64,000 nt of DNA from Pseudomonas alcaligenes (lineage in GTDB: Bacteria; Pseudomonadota; Gammaproteobacteria; Pseudomonadales; Pseudomonadaceae): contig NZ_LZEU01000001.1 of NCBI RefSeq assembly GCF_014490745.1, forward strand, positions 3,499,501 through 3,563,500. The letters run 5' to 3'. This document shows, one piece after another, positions 60,283 to 64,000 of the stretch. Each line of letters begins with the position of its first letter. Position 1 is the stretch's first letter. The position numbers were made by a program, and so were the translations under genes. Below the pieces are notes generated by a model. That model was given only the letters and a program-made list of their open reading frames with translations. It was not told the origin of the DNA and did not search any database.

Positions 60283-62937
60283 ATGCGCGCCAACTCCGAA
60301 GCCAGCTCCAGTTCCACCGCTCCCGATACCTCTCCTCTCTCCGACGAATCCGTGTCAGCCACCTGGCTGGAACGGCTCAGCGCCTACCGCCAGCCGCTTG
60401 GTATCGCCTTCACCCTGCTGCTGTTCGGCATCGGCCTGCTGGCCTGCCGACACTTGCTGCAGGAGCTCGACCTCGGCGCCCTGCACGACGCCATCGGCGA
60501 GATTCCCAACAGCCGCCTGCTGGCCGCCCTCGGTGCCACGGCCCTGGGCTTTGTTGCCCTGGCCGGCTACGAGTGGTCGGCCTGCCGCTATGCCGGCGTG
60601 CAGCTGCCCTGGCCGCGCCTGCTGCTCGGCAACTTCTGTGCCTCGGCAGTGGGCAATGCCATCGGCCTGTCGCTGCTCACCGGCGGCTCGGTGCGCTACC
60701 GCCTATATAGCCGCGACAACATCGCCGCCGCCGATATCGCCCGCATCACCCTGTTCGCCAGCCTTGCCCTCGGCTGCGCGCTGCCAGTACTGGCTGCCTT
60801 AGCCGCCCTCAGCGACCCGGCCGATGCGGCACTGGCCCTGCATCTGCCCTCGGGCGTGATCAGCACCCTGGCCTGGGGCCTGCTGCTGCTCGCCGTGGGC
60901 GGCCTGTTCTGGCTGAACGGTCGCCGCGTGCCCGGCGAGACCCCGCCCGGTACCCTCGACGTACGCCTGGGCAAGGGCAGCCTGCGCCTGCCGGGCCTGC
61001 GCCTGGCACTGCTACAACTGCTGATCACCCTGCTGGATGTCTGCGCCGCCGCCGGCGTTCTCTACCTGCTGCTGCCGGATGCCCCGCCACTGGGGGCCTT
61101 CCTGCTGGTCTACCTACTGGCCCTGGCCGCCGGCGTACTCAGCCATGTGCCGGGCGGTGTCGGGGTGTTCGAGGCGGTGCTGCTGGCCGCTTTCGCCGGC
61201 CAGCTGGGCGCCGCGCCGCTGGCCGCCGCGCTGCTGCTGTACCGCTTGATCTATATCGGCCTGCCCCTGGTACTGGCCTGCCTGTTGCTGCTGGCCAACG
61301 AGGCGCGCCAGTACTTCCCCGCCGGCCGCCAGGCGCTGCGCGTAGCCGCCGGTCCGGCCGCGCCGGTGCTGGCTTTGCTGGTGTTCCTCTCCGGCATCGT
61401 GCTGTTGTTTTCCGGTGTCACACCGGCGGTGGACGTGCGCCTGGAGCACCTGAGCTTCCTCATCCCCCATCGCCTGATCGACGCCTCGCACCTGGCCGCC
61501 AGCCTGGTCGGCGTGCTCTGCCTGCTGCTCGCCCACGGCCTGCGTCGGCGCCTGTCGGCGGCCTGGGCGCTGACCCTGGTGCTGCTGCTGGCTGGTGCCG
61601 TGCTGTCGCTGCTGAAAGGCTTCGACTGGGAGGAAGCCAGCCTGCTCAGCCTCACCGCTATCCTTCTGGCCAGTTTCCGCCACGCCTTCTACCGCCCCAG
61701 CCGCCTGCTGGAGATGCCCTTCTCCCTGCCCAACCTGGCCGCCAGTGCCTGCGTGCTGGGCGCGGCACTGTGGCTGATGCTGTTCGCCTACCAGGACGTG
61801 CCCTACGAGCACGAGCTGTGGTGGCAGTTCGCGGTGGATGCCGATGCCCCGCGCGCGCTGCGTGCCACCCTGGCCAGCGGCCTGCTACTGGCCGGCCTGG
61901 CCCTGGCCTGGCTGCTGCGCCCGCAGCCGCCGACCATCGACCTGCCGGATGCCGAGGAGCGCCGGCGCGCCGATGCCATCGTCCGCGCCAGCGAACAGCC
62001 CGATGGCGGTCTGGCCCTGACCGGCGACAAGGCGCTGCTGTTCCACCCAGCCGGCGATGCCTTCCTGATGTTCGCCCGCCAGCGCCGCAGCCTGGTGGCG
62101 CTGTTCGACCCGATCGGTCCGGCCGCCCGCCGCGCCGAGCTGATCTGGCAGTTCCGCGACCTCTGCGACCTGCACCACGCCCGCCCGGTGTTCTACCAGG
62201 TGCGCGCGGAGAACCTGCCGTTCTACATGGACATCGGCCTGAGTGCGGTCAAGCTCGGCGAGGAAGCCCGCGTCGACCTGCAGCGCTTCGACCTGGAAGG
62301 CAAGAACAAGGCTATGAAGGATTTGCGCTACACCCTCAGCCGCGGCCAGCGCGACGGCCTCGGCCTGCGCATCCACGAGCCCGGCATGGCGCCGCTAGCC
62401 GAGCTGCAGGCCATCTCCACGGCCTGGATGGAAGGCAAGCAGGTGCGCGAGAAAGGCTTCTCCCTCGGCCGCTTCGATGCCGACTACCTGCAGCATTTCC
62501 GCATCGCCACCATCGAATTCGAAGGCCGCCCGGTGGCCTTCGCCAACCTGCTGGAAACCGACGGGCGCAAGCTCGCCAGCCTCGATCTGATGCGCATGCA
62601 CCCGGACGCGCCCAAGCTGACCATGGAGTTCCTCATGCTCAGCCTGCTGCTGCACTTCAAGGCCCAGGGCTACGAGCGCTTCAGCCTGGGCATGGTGCCA
62701 CTGGCCGGCCTGCAACCACGGCGCGGCGCGCCGCTGACCCAGCGCCTCGGCGCGCTGGTGTTCCAACGCGGCGAGCAGTTCTATAACTTCCAGGGCCTGC
62801 GCCGCTTCAAGGACAAGTTCCAGCCGGACTGGGAGCCGCGCTACATGGCCGTGCCGGCCGGGCTCGACCCGCTGGTGGCACTGGCCGACACCGCCGCCCT
62901 GATTGCCGGCGGCTTCACCGGACTGGTCAAACGCTGA
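60283..62937 (+). CDS. mprF: aminoacyl-phosphatidylglycerol synthase MprF
   Basis: MprF transfers an amino acid from charged tRNA to phosphatidylglycerol and flips the product, lowering membrane negative charge. The 884-residue protein has about 12-14 transmembrane helices (residues 35-560) including HVPGGVGVFEAVLL, then a GNAT-like catalytic domain (about 575-860) with LTGDKALLFHPAGDAFLMFARQ and EFLMLSLLLHFKAQGYERFSLGM. The P. aeruginosa enzyme at this position (PA0920) makes alanyl-PG; Ala rather than Lys is therefore the likely substrate. It overlaps the VirJ-like gene by one base. Confidence 0.93.
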   Translation: MRANSEASSSSTAPDTSPLSDESVSATWLERLSAYRQPLGIAFTLLLFGIGLLACRHLLQELDLGALHDAIGEIPNSRLLAALGATALGFVALAGYEWSACRYAGVQLPWPRLLLGNFCASAVGNAIGLSLLTGGSVRYRLYSRDNIAAADIARITLFASLALGCALPVLAALAALSDPADAALALHLPSGVISTLAWGLLLLAVGGLFWLNGRRVPGETPPGTLDVRLGKGSLRLPGLRLALLQLLITLLDVCAAAGVLYLLLPDAPPLGAFLLVYLLALAAGVLSHVPGGVGVFEAVLLAAFAGQLGAAPLAAALLLYRLIYIGLPLVLACLLLLANEARQYFPAGRQALRVAAGPAAPVLALLVFLSGIVLLFSGVTPAVDVRLEHLSFLIPHRLIDASHLAASLVGVLCLLLAHGLRRRLSAAWALTLVLLLAGAVLSLLKGFDWEEASLLSLTAILLASFRHAFYRPSRLLEMPFSLPNLAASACVLGAALWLMLFAYQDVPYEHELWWQFAVDADAPRALRATLASGLLLAGLALAWLLRPQPPTIDLPDAEERRRADAIVRASEQPDGGLALTGDKALLFHPAGDAFLMFARQRRSLVALFDPIGPAARRAELIWQFRDLCDLHHARPVFYQVRAENLPFYMDIGLSAVKLGEEARVDLQRFDLEGKNKAMKDLRYTLSRGQRDGLGLRIHEPGMAPLAELQAISTAWMEGKQVREKGFSLGRFDADYLQHFRIATIEFEGRPVAFANLLETDGRKLASLDLMRMHPDAPKLTMEFLMLSLLLHFKAQGYERFSLGMVPLAGLQPRRGAPLTQRLGALVFQRGEQFYNFQGLRRFKDKFQPDWEPRYMAVPAGLDPLVALADTAALIAGGFTGLVKR

Positions 62938-64000
62938 TGATGAAACGCTCCTCCGTACAGATCCTGCTAAGTGTCGGCCTGCTCTGGCTGCTCGCTTCCG
63001 CGGCTGCACTGTTCTACTGGTACCGGCCCAGCCAGGAACAGCACGCGCTTGGCGACGGCACTCCGCTCAGCATTACTGCGCCGGCCAGCCGGACGAGCCG
63101 CAAGGTGCTGCTGGCCCTGCCCGCCGACCAGCTGTACAGCCCCGCCGAGCTGCTCGAACTGGCCAAGGACGGCGACGTGCGCATCGCCCAGTACCCACTG
63201 GCCAGCGGCGACAACTGCAAGGTGCAGTGGCAGCGCCTCCACGATGCCCTGCAACTGCTCGGTGGCACCGACCTGGTGGCCGGTAGCGGCCCTGGCGCGG
63301 TGCTCGCCTGGCGCTGGCTGGCCAGCCAGGGCAACGACCAGGCCCGCGCCGTTTCGGTGGGTTTTTCGATGAAGGATCCCGACTGCAATGCCGTGCTGCC
63401 CCAGGAGTCCAAGCACGGCCACTGGCTGACCGCGTGGAACGACAACCCGGATGACGCCAGCGCCCGCTTCGTGCGCCAGCAGGAGCGCAGCGAGACGCTG
63501 ATCGGCAACTACGACACCTCGCTCAAGGAGCTGCTGCGTAGCCAACTGCTGCATGCCCTGCACGGCGACGACGACAGCCTGCCGGTGGTCGAAGTACCCG
63601 CCGCCCAGGCCAGCGATACCGTCACCCTGTTCTACTCCGGCGACGGCGGCTGGCGCGACCTCGACCGCGACGTGGCGGCCGAGATGGCCCAGCGCGGCTA
63701 CCCGGTGGTCGGCATCGATGCGCTGCGCTACTTCTGGCAGCACAAGAGCCCGCAACAGGGCGCCGCCGACCTCAGCCGCCTGATGCAGACCTACCGCGAC
63801 AAATGGGGTGCCAAGCACTTCGTGCTGGCCGGCTACTCCTTCGGTGCCGATGTGCTGCCGGCCTTCTACAACCAGCTGCCGGCCGCCGACCAGCAACAGG
63901 TACAGGCCATCCTACTGCTGGCCCTGGCGCGCAGCGGCAGCTTCGAGATCGAGGTACAGGGCTGGCTGGGCAAGGCCGGCGAGGAAGCCGCCACCGGCCC
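62937..64000 (+). CDS. VirJ/AcvB-like hydrolase, probable alanyl-PG hydrolase (partial)
   Basis: The first 354 residues of a periplasmic alpha/beta hydrolase, running off the right edge. It has an N-terminal signal anchor (about 8-28) and the nucleophile elbow GYSFGAD (LAGYSFGADVLPAFY), plus TLFYSGDGGWRDLDRDVA of the VirJ/AcvB family. In P. aeruginosa the equivalent PA0919 removes alanine from alanyl-PG, counteracting MprF. Two adjacent ATGs (62937 and 62940) are possible starts; the first overlaps the mprF stop (TGATG). Confidence 0.88.
   Translation, partial: MMKRSSVQILLSVGLLWLLASAAALFYWYRPSQEQHALGDGTPLSITAPASRTSRKVLLALPADQLYSPAELLELAKDGDVRIAQYPLASGDNCKVQWQRLHDALQLLGGTDLVAGSGPGAVLAWRWLASQGNDQARAVSVGFSMKDPDCNAVLPQESKHGHWLTAWNDNPDDASARFVRQQERSETLIGNYDTSLKELLRSQLLHALHGDDDSLPVVEVPAAQASDTVTLFYSGDGGWRDLDRDVAAEMAQRGYPVVGIDALRYFWQHKSPQQGAADLSRLMQTYRDKWGAKHFVLAGYSFGADVLPAFYNQLPAADQQQVQAILLLALARSGSFEIEVQGWLGKAGEEAATG

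Noticed and set aside
60216..60710. A 164-codon frame overlapping the start of mprF
   Set aside because: It is another frame of mprF and of its leader, with Arg/Pro-rich composition.

Overview
The window is Pseudomonas chromosome. It is GC-rich, with G/C-ending codons and short operons separated by strong hairpin terminators. From about 5.6 kb to the right edge the gene order follows, from memory, the P. aeruginosa PAO1 block running from tRNA-Ser/purC back to PA0919 (tRNA-Ser, purC, bamC, dapA, gcvR, bcp, tusA-like, bepA, nadA, tRNA-Lys, queCE, tol-pal, ruvCAB, yebC, aspS, dps, oprD locus, proS, hda, purMN, mazG, relA, rlmD, cysM, gacS, ldhA, dinB, mprF, virJ-like). It is not P. aeruginosa: the PQS genes that lie between nadA and queC there are absent, and an Hpt/HD-GYP gene and a GGDEF gene sit where I recall none.

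Region 1 (1-5.2 kb) is a catabolic locus. PobA hydroxylates 4-hydroxybenzoate to protocatechuate and PcaHG cleaves the ring. PobR (AraC type) and PcaQ (LysR type) are the regulators, and a perfect LysR-type palindrome lies between pcaQ and pcaH. A partial AFG1/ZapE-type ATPase starts right after pcaG. A gene remnant and tRNA-Ser(CGA) separate this locus from the core block, which suggests that the catabolic locus is accessory here.

Region 2 (5.6-25 kb) is housekeeping. It holds purC (of the long, ADE1-like type), bamC and dapA, then gcvR and bcp, a TusA-like gene, the chaperone-protease bepA, nadA, tRNA-Lys, queC/queE, the complete tolQRAB-pal-cpoB envelope operon with ybgC, the Holliday-junction genes ruvABC, yebC and aspS.

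Region 3 (25-32 kb) is the least conventional stretch. An Hpt-HD-GYP protein with altered catalytic residues, a Dps ferritin and a GGDEF diguanylate cyclase lie in a row, followed by a membrane-anchored cold-shock-domain protein with a long leader. slyX, a HIT-family gene, and an OprD-family porin behind about 800 bp of non-coding DNA come next.

Region 4 (32-48 kb) contains proS, lipoproteins, acyP with a periplasmic thioredoxin, a large PilZ-type protein, a small gene under a palindrome-marked promoter, yihY, arsC-wrbA, hda-perM, purMN, a rof-type Rho inhibitor followed by a 28-bp perfect hairpin, and mazG.

Region 5 (48-64 kb) contains relA, rlmD, cysM, gacS, ldhA, dinB, two complete initiator-tRNA transcription units, and mprF with a VirJ/AcvB-like gene (synthesis and probable hydrolysis of aminoacyl-phosphatidylglycerol). 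Mobile-repeat signatures lie in the gaps: a 266-bp structured element with inverted ends between rlmD and relA, a REP-like palindrome before relA, and two copies of a REPIN-like unit before dinB.
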